Shown: one piece after another, positions 36,279 to 45,518 of the stretch
How positions within the stretch are numbered: position 1 is the stretch's first letter
Layout: each line of letters starts with the position of its first letter
DNA from: AC-32 sp963736055
Lineage (GTDB): Bacteria > Actinomycetota > Thermoleophilia > Gaiellales > Gaiellaceae
Length of the DNA stretch: 64,000 bases
Assembly: GCA_963736055.1 (NCBI GenBank)
Contig: CAVTNM010000008.1
Location: 62,001 to 126,000, forward strand
Direction of reading: 5' to 3'
The notes under the pieces: model-generated
What the model was told of the DNA's origin: nothing
The model's database searches: none
What the model saw: the letters and a program-made list of their open reading frames with translations, nothing else
Position numbers and translations under genes: made by a program

Positions 36279-37469
36279 CTACCCGGCGCGGGTGGCCTTG
36301 TGGAGCCGCACCGAGCTCGAGACGCCCTTGAGGGAAACGTCGCCGATCAGCTCGAAATCGACCTCGGCGAGGCTCACGCTTCCCTTTGCGTCTTCGCTCA
36401 CCAGGACCTCGTGAGGGCGCGCGTAGTCGGCGATCCTCGCGGCGATGTTCACCGTCCTGCCGAAGTAGTCGCCCTCCTGGGCGATGACCGCGCCGGCGTT
36501 GATGCCGATCCGCGCGGGAACCTCTATCGCCTGCTCCGTCCGCTCGATCAGGTCGAGGCCGCTGAGGATCGCTCTGCCCGGGTCGGCGAAGTGAAACATG
36601 ACGCCGTCGCCCAGCCACTTCACCGGCCGGCCGCCGTGAGCCTGCGCGGTCTCCTGGACGACGCTGGCCAGACCGGCAGCCAGCTCGGCTGCAGCCCGAT
36701 CTCCGCGCTCCTCCGCGAGCGCGGTGTATCCGGTGAGATCGAGGAAAGCAATCGCAGGAGGCTTGCGCCGGTGCCGGGGCGTAATGCCTCGCTCCTCCAT
36801 GAAGCCCTCGGTCACCCCGACGATGTACTCGAGCACGGCGTGTTCCCGGTGACGGCGCTGCAACCAGGGGACGAGTCGGCTTACGAGCTCCGTGAACCCT
36901 GCGCCTTTCTGGTAGACGAGTGCGTCCTGCTCATCGGTCGACAGGTCGAAGCTCCCGACCCGCTGGCGCACGGCCAGGTCGAAAAACTGCAAGCCGGAGG
37001 TGACCAGCCGCTGCACTGTTCCGCCGTACAGCCTGGCGAAGCGCGAGAGCTCCTCGTCGTTCGCGAGATCGAGCTTCGTCACGATCAGCGAAAGGAGCTC
37101 TGCGTCTTCGGCGCGGACTCGGTCGTCGGCGGGCGGCGGCAGGCCGAGCTCACGACTCAGACGCCGCAACAGCTCCGGTGAGCGCCGGAGCTCGCCGGCA
37201 AGGTCGGCGTAGGTGGCCGCCATCCGAACCGGCTCGGGCATGAAGAGCCCCAACGGGAACGAGAGCTCCCCTGTGGCTACGCCGCGAGCGACGTCCTCGA
37301 GCGAGATCCCGGCCCCCTCGAACGCGGCCATCAGACGAACGACGTGAACGTCCGACGGCGCGAAGAGCCCGTCCTCCTGCGAGAGGATGCCGAGCCTCAC
37401 CAACCGTTGCACGTCGTCGAGCGAGCACGGAGTCAGCTCGGCAAGCTCTTGCGCCGAGACCTTGCCCAT
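36279..37469 (-). CDS. Class III adenylate/guanylate cyclase with N-terminal MerR-like region
   Basis: 396 aa. Residues 1-60 (LTPCSLDDVQRLVRLGILS, then SDVHVVRLMAAFEGAGISLE) look like a MerR-type winged helix; a helical middle follows; the catalytic domain spans about 235-390. Metal aspartates in AIAFLDLTGYTALAEE and VKWLGDGVMFHF, transition-state Asn/Arg in GRTVNIAARIADYA. All expected catalytic residues are present. Whether the N-terminus binds DNA or merely senses a ligand is unknown. Confidence 0.88.
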   Translation of the reverse strand: MGKVSAQELAELTPCSLDDVQRLVRLGILSQEDGLFAPSDVHVVRLMAAFEGAGISLEDVARGVATGELSFPLGLFMPEPVRMAATYADLAGELRRSPELLRRLSRELGLPPPADDRVRAEDAELLSLIVTKLDLANDEELSRFARLYGGTVQRLVTSGLQFFDLAVRQRVGSFDLSTDEQDALVYQKGAGFTELVSRLVPWLQRRHREHAVLEYIVGVTEGFMEERGITPRHRRKPPAIAFLDLTGYTALAEERGDRAAAELAAGLASVVQETAQAHGGRPVKWLGDGVMFHFADPGRAILSGLDLIERTEQAIEVPARIGINAGAVIAQEGDYFGRTVNIAARIADYARPHEVLVSEDAKGSVSLAEVDFELIGDVSLKGVSSSVRLHKATRAG

Positions 37470-37521
37470 CGACGCCGACTCTAGCGGCCTCGACTCGCTG
37501 CTCGCGATGGTTGGGCCGCTG

Positions 37522-38412
37522 TCAGACGGCTGCGCGGCGCGCCTGCCAGCGCATGGCCGCGCTCGCGCGCGCGAAGCTCCGCGTCGCGCTCTCGTCGACG
37601 GCGAGGACGACCGGCCCGTGCACGATCAGGCCCTCCTCGGCGCGCTCCTTGAGCAGGTCGCAGAAGAACTTGTCGACCAGCCACTCGCGGCCGGGTGCGG
37701 TGGTCGCACGGACGGCGATCCTCACGACGGAGTCCGAGAACTCCTCGACTCCGTCGATCCACGGCCGTCGCACCAGGGTCGTCGGCCCCTCGGGGAGCAT
37801 CGCCGCGACCCACGTGATCAGCTGCTCGGCGCGCTCGCGGTCCGAGACGAAGAGCTCGACCGCGAGCTCCTTCACCCCGCGTGGCAGCACCTTGACCGCC
37901 GGAATCTGAGAGTTGTGGATGTGGATGGCCTCCCCGTCGAGGGTGCGGAGCTTCGTGCGCCGCAGGGAGACGTCCTCGACCACGCCCTGCACCTCGAGCC
38001 CTGAGACCGCCACGGTGTCGCCGACCGCGTACCAGCGCTCGGCGAACATGGCGAACCCGGCGATGATGTCGGTCAGCACGCGCTGGACCGCGAAGCCGAC
38101 GAGGATCAGGAGGAAGGAGGCGCCGGCGATCGCGGTCAGCCGGTCGACGCCGCCGATCAGCTCCGCCAGCGTCAGGACGGCCGCGGCGGCGAACCCGCAG
38201 TAGGCGATCCCCGTGCGGATCAGCGCGACCAGCGTCTCCTGGCGCTTGACGTCCACGAGCTTGGCCGTCTCGCCCGGATCGCTGTCCCCGTGTCGCCGGT
38301 CGTGCCAGACGAGCACGCGCCGCGCCACTTCGGCGCTCGCGCGCGAGAGCAGCCAGGCGGCGGCGAACGCGCCGGCGATGATCGTGATTCGGTTGTCGAC
38401 GATGGTGCTCAT
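37522..38412 (-). CDS. Small-conductance mechanosensitive channel (MscS family)
   Basis: 296 aa. Three N-terminal membrane segments ending in the pore helix region (GFAVQRVLTDIIAGFAMFAE), then the beta domain (YAVGDTVAVSGLEVQGVVED, then RTLDGEAIHIHNSQI) and an alpha/beta C-terminal domain. Relieves hypo-osmotic stress. ATG 38412. Confidence 0.88.
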   Translation of the reverse strand: MSTIVDNRITIIAGAFAAAWLLSRASAEVARRVLVWHDRRHGDSDPGETAKLVDVKRQETLVALIRTGIAYCGFAAAAVLTLAELIGGVDRLTAIAGASFLLILVGFAVQRVLTDIIAGFAMFAERWYAVGDTVAVSGLEVQGVVEDVSLRRTKLRTLDGEAIHIHNSQIPAVKVLPRGVKELAVELFVSDRERAEQLITWVAAMLPEGPTTLVRRPWIDGVEEFSDSVVRIAVRATTAPGREWLVDKFFCDLLKERAEEGLIVHGPVVLAVDESATRSFARASAAMRWQARRAAV

Positions 38413-38564
38413 GGACGGTCCTTCCCGGGGTCGCACAAACTCGGTTCAACCCAAGCTAGCGAGAAGGGTTCGGCTGTCACGATCCTCGCCTCAATCTTTA
38501 CGCAGAGTTAACCGGCGGAGGCGAGCCGCAACCGATTCGGCGGCTCGTCGGTTTACACGGTGAC

Positions 38565-39329
38565 GTGCGCCGCCTCAGAGCTCTCGCGTTCCTCGCCTGC
38601 GGGCTCGGCGGGCTCTGGGCCGGCGCATCGCTGGGCGGCGCGGGGATCGGGCTGCCGACGATCACGATCCCGACCCTGCCGATCACGTTGCCCACCGTGA
38701 CGACGGTGGGCCTGCCGCCGCCGCCTCCGCCTCCCGCGCCGCCGGCCCCGCCCGCTCCTCCCCCTCCGCCTGGCCCTCCAGCGCCGCCGGCTTCACTCCC
38801 GCCGCCCGCGGCGCCACCCGCGCCTCCGCCGCCGGGACCACCGGCGCCGCCCCCGCCGCCCGCTCCCCAGCAGCCGCCGCCACGGGCCGCGCAGCCGGCC
38901 CCGGACCGCTCGCAGGTCGCGCGGCCGCCAGCCCGGACACGTTCCCGCTCGAAGGCCCCGGCAGGGCGAACCACTCCGCGCACCCGACAGGCGATGACGC
39001 GTGTGTACGCGATCGCTCCCGCAATCTCCACCCGTCAACTCGTGCCGACAACGACGCAGCTCGGAGAAGTCTCTTTCTCGCCGATGCCCGCCTCCAGGCC
39101 GCACGCCGTCCTCTCGACCGCATCCCTCGCGCCGTCCACGCGCAAGCTCCCGTTCCTGGCGATGGGCCTCGTGGCGCTCGCGATCGTGTTGCTGGCACTC
39201 GGCGCACTACCGGCCGGAGCGGCCCGCAACCCGTTCGCCGCCTCGTTTCTGGGCTTCCGCCGCCGGGAGCTGGCGTTCGGCGGCCTGGCAATTCTGGCCG
39301 CCTCGATCGCCGCCTATCTGCTGATCTGA
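38565..39329 (+). CDS. Proline-rich secreted membrane protein
   Basis: 254 aa. Signal-like N-terminus, PTITIPTLPITLPTVTTVG, then about 70 residues of Pro/Ala repeats, a basic Ser/Arg region and two C-terminal membrane helices (about 193-213 and 232-252). Same overall plan as the island protein at 16476-17087 but without a coupled Ig-repeat gene. Probably a wall-spanning protein; function unknown. GTG start at 38565. Confidence 0.7.
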   Translation: MRRLRALAFLACGLGGLWAGASLGGAGIGLPTITIPTLPITLPTVTTVGLPPPPPPPAPPAPPAPPPPPGPPAPPASLPPPAAPPAPPPPGPPAPPPPPAPQQPPPRAAQPAPDRSQVARPPARTRSRSKAPAGRTTPRTRQAMTRVYAIAPAISTRQLVPTTTQLGEVSFSPMPASRPHAVLSTASLAPSTRKLPFLAMGLVALAIVLLALGALPAGAARNPFAASFLGFRRRELAFGGLAILAASIAAYLLI

Positions 39330-39387
39330 CGCAAACCGCCAGTTCCCCTTTCCGGGGGATCTCCTGGGAGCCAAAGAACGGGAAACT

Positions 39388-42124
39388 ATGGCCGTGCGTC
39401 ACCTCTTCGCGGCTGTGGCCCCTGCGCGAGCGCTGGCCGCCGTTCCCGGCGACCTTGAAGCCCCACGGTCCGAATCGCTCGTCCAGTCGTACAGACAGCT
39501 GGCGGACGTCTTCCACGACATCCTCTCCGAGCAGAGCCTGGACAACCTGCTCGACCGGATCGCCGACACGCTCGCGGAGCTCGTCCCGCACGACACGCTC
39601 TCGATCTACCAGGCCGACGAGGCGCAGACGCTCCTGATCCCGGTCCTCGCGCGGGACAAGTGGGCGGAGAAGATCATGGAGAGCCGGTCCCAGTTCGGCG
39701 AGGGGATCACGGGCTGGGCGGCGCTTCACCGCGAGCCCGTGCGGACGAACGAGGCCCACAACGACCCGCGCACGAAGACGGTCCCGGGAACGCCGGACGA
39801 CGAGCCGGAGGCGCTGATCACCGTGCCGCTGATCGCCCGCGACGTGGTCAAGGGCGTGCTCAACATCTACCGCCTCGGCGAGCATGCGAGCTTCAGCGAC
39901 GAGGAGTTCGAGCTGACGTCCCGCTTCGCCGATGCAGCGGCGCTCGCGCTCGACAACGCGCAGATCCGTGCGCGGCTCGAGTATCAGGCGCAGACCGATT
40001 CGCTGACCGGCCTCTACAACCATCGCTACTTCCACGACCGCCTCCGCGCCGAGCTCACGCGCGCGAGCCGCGCGCGTGACTGCGTGGCGGTGCTGATGCT
40101 GGACATCGACGACTTCAAGCGCGTCAACGACGTGTACGGCCACGGGGCCGGCGACCAGGTGCTGACCGAGCTCGCCGACCTGTTGCGCGCCGCCCTGCGC
40201 GGGTCCGACGTCGTCTGCCGGCTCGGCGGCGAGGAGTTCGGCGTGATCATGGCCGGCGGGGACGCCGGCGACGCGCTCAACCTCGCGCGCCGGCTGACCG
40301 ACACGCTGGCGGAGTTCGAGTTCGGGCCGGCCGGCAAGATGACGATCTCGGTCGGCATCTCCGAGGGCCCGCAGCACGCGATGAACCCCCGCGAGCTGGT
40401 CGCCTGCTCCGAGGCCGCGATGATGACGGCGAAGGCACGGGGCAAGAACCAGATCGTGCTCTTCGACGAGCATTCGACCGAGCGCCCCGACGGCGTCCCG
40501 GCGGCAGGCCGCGACGTGCGCTCGATCGCGCACCTGAAGATGCTCCAGAGCCTGGCGGGCAAGCTCAACCGTCTCAACGACGTGCGGCAGATCGGTGCGG
40601 TGATCGCCGACGAGCTCCGGCTCCTGATCGACTACCACAACTGCCGCGTCTCGGTGATCGAGGGCGACGAGATCGTGCCGATCGCGTTCCGCGGCGAGCT
40701 CGTCTCACGCGACGGCGAGCACGTCGACCTGCCGCGCACGAAGATCGGCGAGGGCATCACCGGGCGGGCCGCGGCGACGGCCGAGCCCCAGCTCGTCGGC
40801 AACACCCTCGAGTGCGACTACGCGGTGATGATCCCCGGCACGCACACGATCGAGGAGTCGCTCGTCGCGGTGCCGCTCTGCTACGGCACGCGCGTGATCG
40901 GCGTCATCGTGATGTCGAAGCTCGGCGTCGACCAGTTCGACAGGGAGGACGTTCGGCTCCTGGAGGTGCTCGCCGGCCATGCGTCCGTCGCGCTCGAGAA
41001 CGCGCGTCTCTACGAGTCCCAGCGCCGCGAGGCAGATCACCTCAAGGCGCTGCTCGAGTTCACGAGGCGCGATCTCGCAGGCCGAGACGCCGGACGAGAT
41101 CGGGCACGAGACGGTGCAGGCCGCCTCGCACATGCTCGGAGACAAGGACTGCGCGCTCTGGCTGCCGCTCGAGAACGGCGACTACCGGATCGCGGCCCAC
41201 TCGGGCTACGACAACGATCCCGCGCTTCGAGCCGATGCTCGACGTGGTGCTTCCCGGCCGAGGCGGTTCGGGCGATCGTCGGCGAGCGGGTCGAGCCGTT
41301 CCTGCTGGGCGCCGGAGATGCGAAGCGCCACGCACCGTCGATCCCGTGGCCGGATCTCGCGCTCGCGCCGCTGTGGAACGACGCCTTCATCGAGGGCTTC
41401 ATCGGCGTGCGTGAGCCCATCGGGGGCGAGCACACGCTCGAGGAGGTCCTGCGCCTGCTCGCGGGCATCTCGCACCAGGCCGCGGTCGCGCTCGAGCGCG
41501 CGCGGAGCTTCGAGAACCTGGAGGACACGTTCGTCTCGACGGTCGAGGCACTGGCGAACGCGCTCGAGGCCAACGACGAGTACACCTCGTCGCACACACG
41601 CTGGATCACCGACATGGCGCTGAAGGTCGGAGCAGAAGCTCGGCTTCGACCCACCTGCGCTGAAGCGGCTCGAGCTCGGGGCGCTCTTCCACGACATCGG
41701 CAAGATCGGGATCCCGACGAGCATCCTGCTGAAGCCCGGCCCGCTCACCGACGAGGAGCGAAAGATCATCGAGATGCATCCCGAGCTCGGAGAGCGGATC
41801 CTCGAGCCGATCGACCGCCTCGCAGAGGTTCGCACGATCGTGCGCAGCTGCCACGAGCGCTGGGACGGCGGCGGCTACCCGGACAGGAAGATGGGCGAGG
41901 ACATCCCGGTCGAGGCCAGGATCGTGCTCGTCTGCGACGCGTTCCACGCGATGACGACCGACCGGCCCTACCGCAAGAGGCTGACTCATCGACGAGGCCT
42001 ACCGCCGTCTGCGCGAGGGCGCCGGCAGCCAGTTCGACCCGGCTGTGGTCGAGGTCTTTCTCAGCCTTCCGTGCGAGGCCCCGTGCCGGTCGAGCGCGTG
42101 GACGCCGCGCGGCTCGCTTCCTAG
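39388..42124 (+). CDS. GAF-GGDEF-GAF-GAF-HD-GYP c-di-GMP protein (frameshifted)
   Basis: About 910 aa. GAF (40-195), GGDEF domain (200-365) with an intact GGEEF at 280-284 (CRLGGEEFGVIM), a second GAF (395-545), a third GAF-like region, then HD-GYP with ELGALFHDIGKIGIPTS and HERWDGGGYPDR. It carries both synthase and phosphodiesterase signatures. The frame breaks near 41078, 41225, 41635 and 41985, all within 0.9 kb. The most natural C-terminus (PVPVERVDAARLAS) stops at TAG 42122-42124, directly at the start of palindromic repeat copy B; a stop at 42140 is the alternative. The breaks are probably assembly indels. Confidence 0.85.
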
Positions 42125-42264
42125 AGGGTTGGCGGAATAGCGCTCGTCGCCGGGGCGCGATGGTCGTTCCGAGGCAAGGACGCAGGGAGCGTTCGTACCT
42201 GGAAGGGAGGACGCCGCCTCGGGCGAGCGCGGCCGGCGGCACAGTCGGTATTTCGTCAGCCCTC
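42124..42264. repeat. 141-bp palindromic repeat, copy B
   Basis: Full-length diverged relative of copy A (8079-8214). It starts TAGAGGGTTGGCGGAA and ends TTTCGTCAGCCCTC, with shared internal blocks such as TCGCCGG.GCGCGATGGTCG and GACGCCGCCTCGG. As with copy A, one end adjoins a TAG used or usable as the stop codon of the neighbouring gene. The arms are less complementary than in copy A. Confidence 0.8.
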
Positions 42265-42330
42265 CAGAATCCCTCGAACCGGGCACGTGTCTCGCTTGAG
42301 GGGCGGAGCGCTGTTTCCGATGGAAATCGG

Positions 42331-43336
42331 GTGCGGCCGGTCATTCGAACCAGCGGGGTCTCGCTGCCAACTCGCTCTCTCCTTGTCGCCTGCGCGCTCG
42401 TCGGCGCGCTCGGCATCGTGGCTCCCGCGAGTGCCTCACAGCTGATCGCCCGGAACGCCTCCAACATCAAGCTCGCCGTCAACTCCAGGGGCACGGCGAT
42501 GGTCACGTACTCGGTGCGCGGGAAGGTCACGCACCTCCTCGCCTGGGGCGCGGTCAACGCGCGGCATCGCCCCGGCGCGTCGAAGATCTCGCAAATCCAC
42601 TTCAAGCTCGACTACTCCGGAGGCTGGAAGCACCGCAAGCTCGTCTGGAAGCGGTTCCAGGACGCGTGCCAGCCCTACGACGGCCCCGAGCTCGCCTGGT
42701 TCGTCGCCGGCTGCAAGGCCTCGAACGGCTCCTACTGGGCGCTGCAGAGCTGGCAGACGCGGCTGCCCGGATCTCGGCATGGCGCCGTGGCTCGCACCGC
42801 AGAAGACCTGGTGGCTTCACCTTTCCCACTGGACCGGCGAGCTCGCGAAGCTCGACGCCTACACCGACTGGGTCTACAACGGCCGCTTCCAGGAGGTCTT
42901 CGGCCGCTACACCTACCAAGGGGTCGGCGTCCGCGGCTTCGGGACGACCGAGTACGGCAACCCCACGGACAAGTACGGCCGCCTCCTCTACCTCGACACG
43001 TACAACTCTTCCTACGGCCCCGGCTGGATGCGCGAGAACTCGTTCGTCTCGCACGGGCCGCCCGGGATGTTCTGCTACGGCTTCTTCCCGCGTAACCCGT
43101 ACGTCGGGGGCTACGCGCACCCGCGCGGAATGGCGAACCGAAAGCGCGGACCCGGAACCGGCGAGATGTACCGGATCACTGTCGAGGGCCCCGGCGTGAC
43201 GCCGGACGTGATGTGGCAGGGCCCCGGCCTCCACTCGTTCAACCGCAACAACCCCGCCGACGTGAGCCTCGAGAACCAGATGAACAGTACGCTGGACTCG
43301 ATTCGCGGCAGCTGGAACAAGTGCCGCAAGCACTAG
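42331..43336 (+). CDS. Secreted protein, tandem paralog 1 (frameshifted)
   Basis: About 335 aa. Signal peptide (LLVACALVGALGIVAPASAS), then an aromatic-rich mature domain sharing long blocks with the next gene: RNASNIKLAVNS, LDYSGGW, YDGPELAWFVAGCKA, NGSYWALQSWQTRLP, WLHLSHW, PGMFCYGF. The frame breaks at about 42767; the intact paralog reads LPDLGFAPWL there, showing that one extra G turns LPDLGMAPWL into nonsense. Eight or more Trp and a few Cys suggest a stable extracellular domain. Function unknown. Confidence 0.8.
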
Positions 43337-43395
43337 CCCGTCGTTGACACAGCCGCGAGAAGCGGTACCCTCTGGCCCGGGCACCCCCCGTTCCT

Positions 43396-44382
43396 ATGGG
43401 CCAGGATAGGAAACGTCTCACGGTGTTGCTCTGCGCGTTCTTGTGCGCGCTAGGGGCCGCAGGGCCCGCTGCCGCGTCCAAGATCATCGCCAGCAACGCC
43501 TCACAGATTCAGCTCGCCGTCGACGGCAAGGCGCGAGCGCTCGTCACGTACCGCGACAGCGGCAAGCTGAGGCACCTGATCGCCTGGGGCGCAATCGACG
43601 CTCGAGTCCGTCCCGCCTCGCCGAGCGGCCTGCCGCAGGTCGCGTTCAAGCTCGACTACTCGGGCGGATGGGGCCGGTTCCGCAGGCCGCTCTGGAAGAC
43701 GTTCGCCAACGCGTGCCGCCCGTATGACGGACCGGCGCTCGCCTGGTTCGTCGCCGGCTGCAAGGCGGCCGACGGCTCCTACTGGGCGCTACAGAGCTGG
43801 CAGACGCGCTTGCCCGATCTCGGCTTCGCCCCATGGCTCGTGAGGCAGGGCGCCTGGTGGCTGCACCTCTCGCACTGGCGCGGCCCGCTCGCGCAACTCC
43901 AGGTCTACACCGACTGGCTCTCGGGCTACCACTACGAAGAGGTGTTCGGGAGCTACACGTACCTCGGCGTCGGGATCCACGGCTTCGGGTCGACCAGCCG
44001 CGGCGCCCCGACCGACGGCTATGGACGCATCGTCTACATCGACACCCACAACTCGGGCTACGGCGCCGGCTGGCGGCGCGATTCGGCGATCCTCGTGCAC
44101 GGCCCGAACGGGATGTTCTGCCACGGCTTCGTGCCGATGAACCCCTACGCCGGCGACTACATCCATCCCCCGAACACCCCCAACCGCAAGCGCGGGCCGT
44201 CCAAGGGCGACACCTACAGGATCACGGTCACCGGGCCCGGCGCCACGCCCGACCTGCTATGGCAGGGGCCTGGGCTCCACAAGTTCAACCCGCGCAACTC
44301 GGCCGACGTCCGGCTCGAGCGGCAGATGAACGCGAAGCTGGATGCGCTCCGCGCCGGCGCAAGCAAGTGCTCGGCTCATTGA
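43396..44382 (+). CDS. Secreted protein, tandem paralog 2
   Basis: 328 aa, intact. Signal peptide ending AAGPAAAS, then the same domain as its upstream neighbour (IASNASQIQLAVDG, LDYSGGWGRF, WLHLSHWRGPLAQLQVYTDW, NGMFCHGF, DLLWQGPGLHKFNPRN). About half the residues are shared, so the pair arose by an old tandem duplication. No known family recognised; no catalytic signature seen. Confidence 0.85.
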   Translation: MGQDRKRLTVLLCAFLCALGAAGPAAASKIIASNASQIQLAVDGKARALVTYRDSGKLRHLIAWGAIDARVRPASPSGLPQVAFKLDYSGGWGRFRRPLWKTFANACRPYDGPALAWFVAGCKAADGSYWALQSWQTRLPDLGFAPWLVRQGAWWLHLSHWRGPLAQLQVYTDWLSGYHYEEVFGSYTYLGVGIHGFGSTSRGAPTDGYGRIVYIDTHNSGYGAGWRRDSAILVHGPNGMFCHGFVPMNPYAGDYIHPPNTPNRKRGPSKGDTYRITVTGPGATPDLLWQGPGLHKFNPRNSADVRLERQMNAKLDALRAGASKCSAH

Positions 44383-44400
44383 CGCTCGTATGATCGCCGC

Positions 44401-44871
44401 ATGGTCGGCGGCGAGGAGCTTCGCGCGGTCATGGGCCGGTTTCCCGCCGGCGTGGCCGTCGTCACCGTCGATTTCGACGGTGAGCGCGTCGGGCTGACCG
44501 TCGCGTCGCTCGTCTCGCTCTCGCTCGAGCCGCCACTCGTGGGCGTGGCGATCCGCCGGGACGCGGCGCTCCACGAGCTCCTGCGCGGCTCGGCCGCGTT
44601 CGCGGTCAGCCTGCTCGCCGAGGGGCAGGAGTCGCTGGCGCAGCACTTCGCACGCGGCGTCCCGCCGATCGCGCTCTGGGAGAGCGTTCCGCTCCGCTCC
44701 GCGGCCGGACCACCCCAGCTCGACCACGCTGTCGGCTGGCTGCGTTGCCGCCTGGTCGCGCAACACCCGGCGGGCGACCACACGTTCTTCGTCGGCGAGG
44801 TCGAGAGCGCGGAGCCGGGCCCGAGCCATAGGCCGCTCGTCTTCCACGGCCAGAACTACCTGGCGCTGTGA
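44401..44871 (+). CDS. Flavin reductase family protein (FMN-binding split barrel)
   Basis: 156 aa. Opening LRAVMGRFPAGVAVVTVDFD and GLTVASLVSLSLEPPLVGVA are the FMN-binding signature of the DIM6/NTAB flavin reductases, which reduce free flavin with NAD(P)H for a partner monooxygenase. No monooxygenase is adjacent. The stop overlaps the start of the HAD gene (GTGA). Confidence 0.9.
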   Translation: MVGGEELRAVMGRFPAGVAVVTVDFDGERVGLTVASLVSLSLEPPLVGVAIRRDAALHELLRGSAAFAVSLLAEGQESLAQHFARGVPPIALWESVPLRSAAGPPQLDHAVGWLRCRLVAQHPAGDHTFFVGEVESAEPGPSHRPLVFHGQNYLAL

Positions 44872-45518
44872 TCGACGCAGTCGTCTTCGACCTCGACGGC
44901 GTCCTCCTCGACTCCGAGCAGGTCTGGGACGCGGCGAGGGAGCAGCTCGCCCGGGAACGGGGCGGTCGCTGGCACGAGAACGCGCAGCGGGACATGATGG
45001 GCATGAGCTCGACCGAGTGGTCGCGGTACATGCACGAGGTGATCGGGCTGCCCGAGTCGCCCGAGGAGATCAACCGTGAGGTCGTGCAGCGACTCGAGGT
45101 GATCTACCGCAAGCGCCTGCCGGTCATCCTGGGGGCAAAGGAAGCCGTCGAGCGGCTCGCGGCGGCCTATTCACTCGGGCTGGCGTCGTCGTCGAACCGA
45201 GAGCTGATCGACCTCGTGCTCGAGCGTCTCGGCGTTGCCCACGACTTCCAGGCGACCGTGTCCTCCGAGGAGGTCGCCCGCGGCAAGCCTGCGCCCGACG
45301 TCTACCTCGAGGCGGCTCGACGGCTCGGCGTCGACCCCGCGCGCGCCGCCGCGGTCGAGGATTCCGAGAACGGCATCCTCGCGGCCGAGGCCGCCGGGAT
45401 GCGCACGATCGCGATCCCCAACCGGCACTTCCCGCCCGGCGAGGACGCTCTGGGCCGCGCGGATGTCGTGCTGCGCTCGCTCGCCGAGCTGACTCCAGAG
45501 GTCGTCGAGCCCTCCTAG
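44868..45518 (+). CDS. HAD-superfamily phosphatase / beta-phosphoglucomutase-like
   Basis: 216 aa. Motif I DLDGVLLDS, motif II in LGLASSSNRELI, motif III Lys in GKPAPDVYLEAA and motif IV in AVEDSENGILAAEAAGM. The helical cap places it in subfamily I, like beta-phosphoglucomutase and YqaB-type phosphatases. GTG start overlaps the flavin reductase stop. Confidence 0.9.
   Translation: MIDAVVFDLDGVLLDSEQVWDAAREQLARERGGRWHENAQRDMMGMSSTEWSRYMHEVIGLPESPEEINREVVQRLEVIYRKRLPVILGAKEAVERLAAAYSLGLASSSNRELIDLVLERLGVAHDFQATVSSEEVARGKPAPDVYLEAARRLGVDPARAAAVEDSENGILAAEAAGMRTIAIPNRHFPPGEDALGRADVVLRSLAELTPEVVEPS

Noticed and set aside
39330..39387. c-di-GMP (GEMM) riboswitch before the GGDEF-HD-GYP gene
   Set aside because: CGCAAACCGCC is faintly reminiscent, but the conserved core and paired stems are not present in only 58 bp.
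38683..40638. 651-codon minus-strand frame over the Pro-rich and GAF-GGDEF genes
   Set aside because: Composition artefact; it crosses two unrelated real genes and shows no motif.
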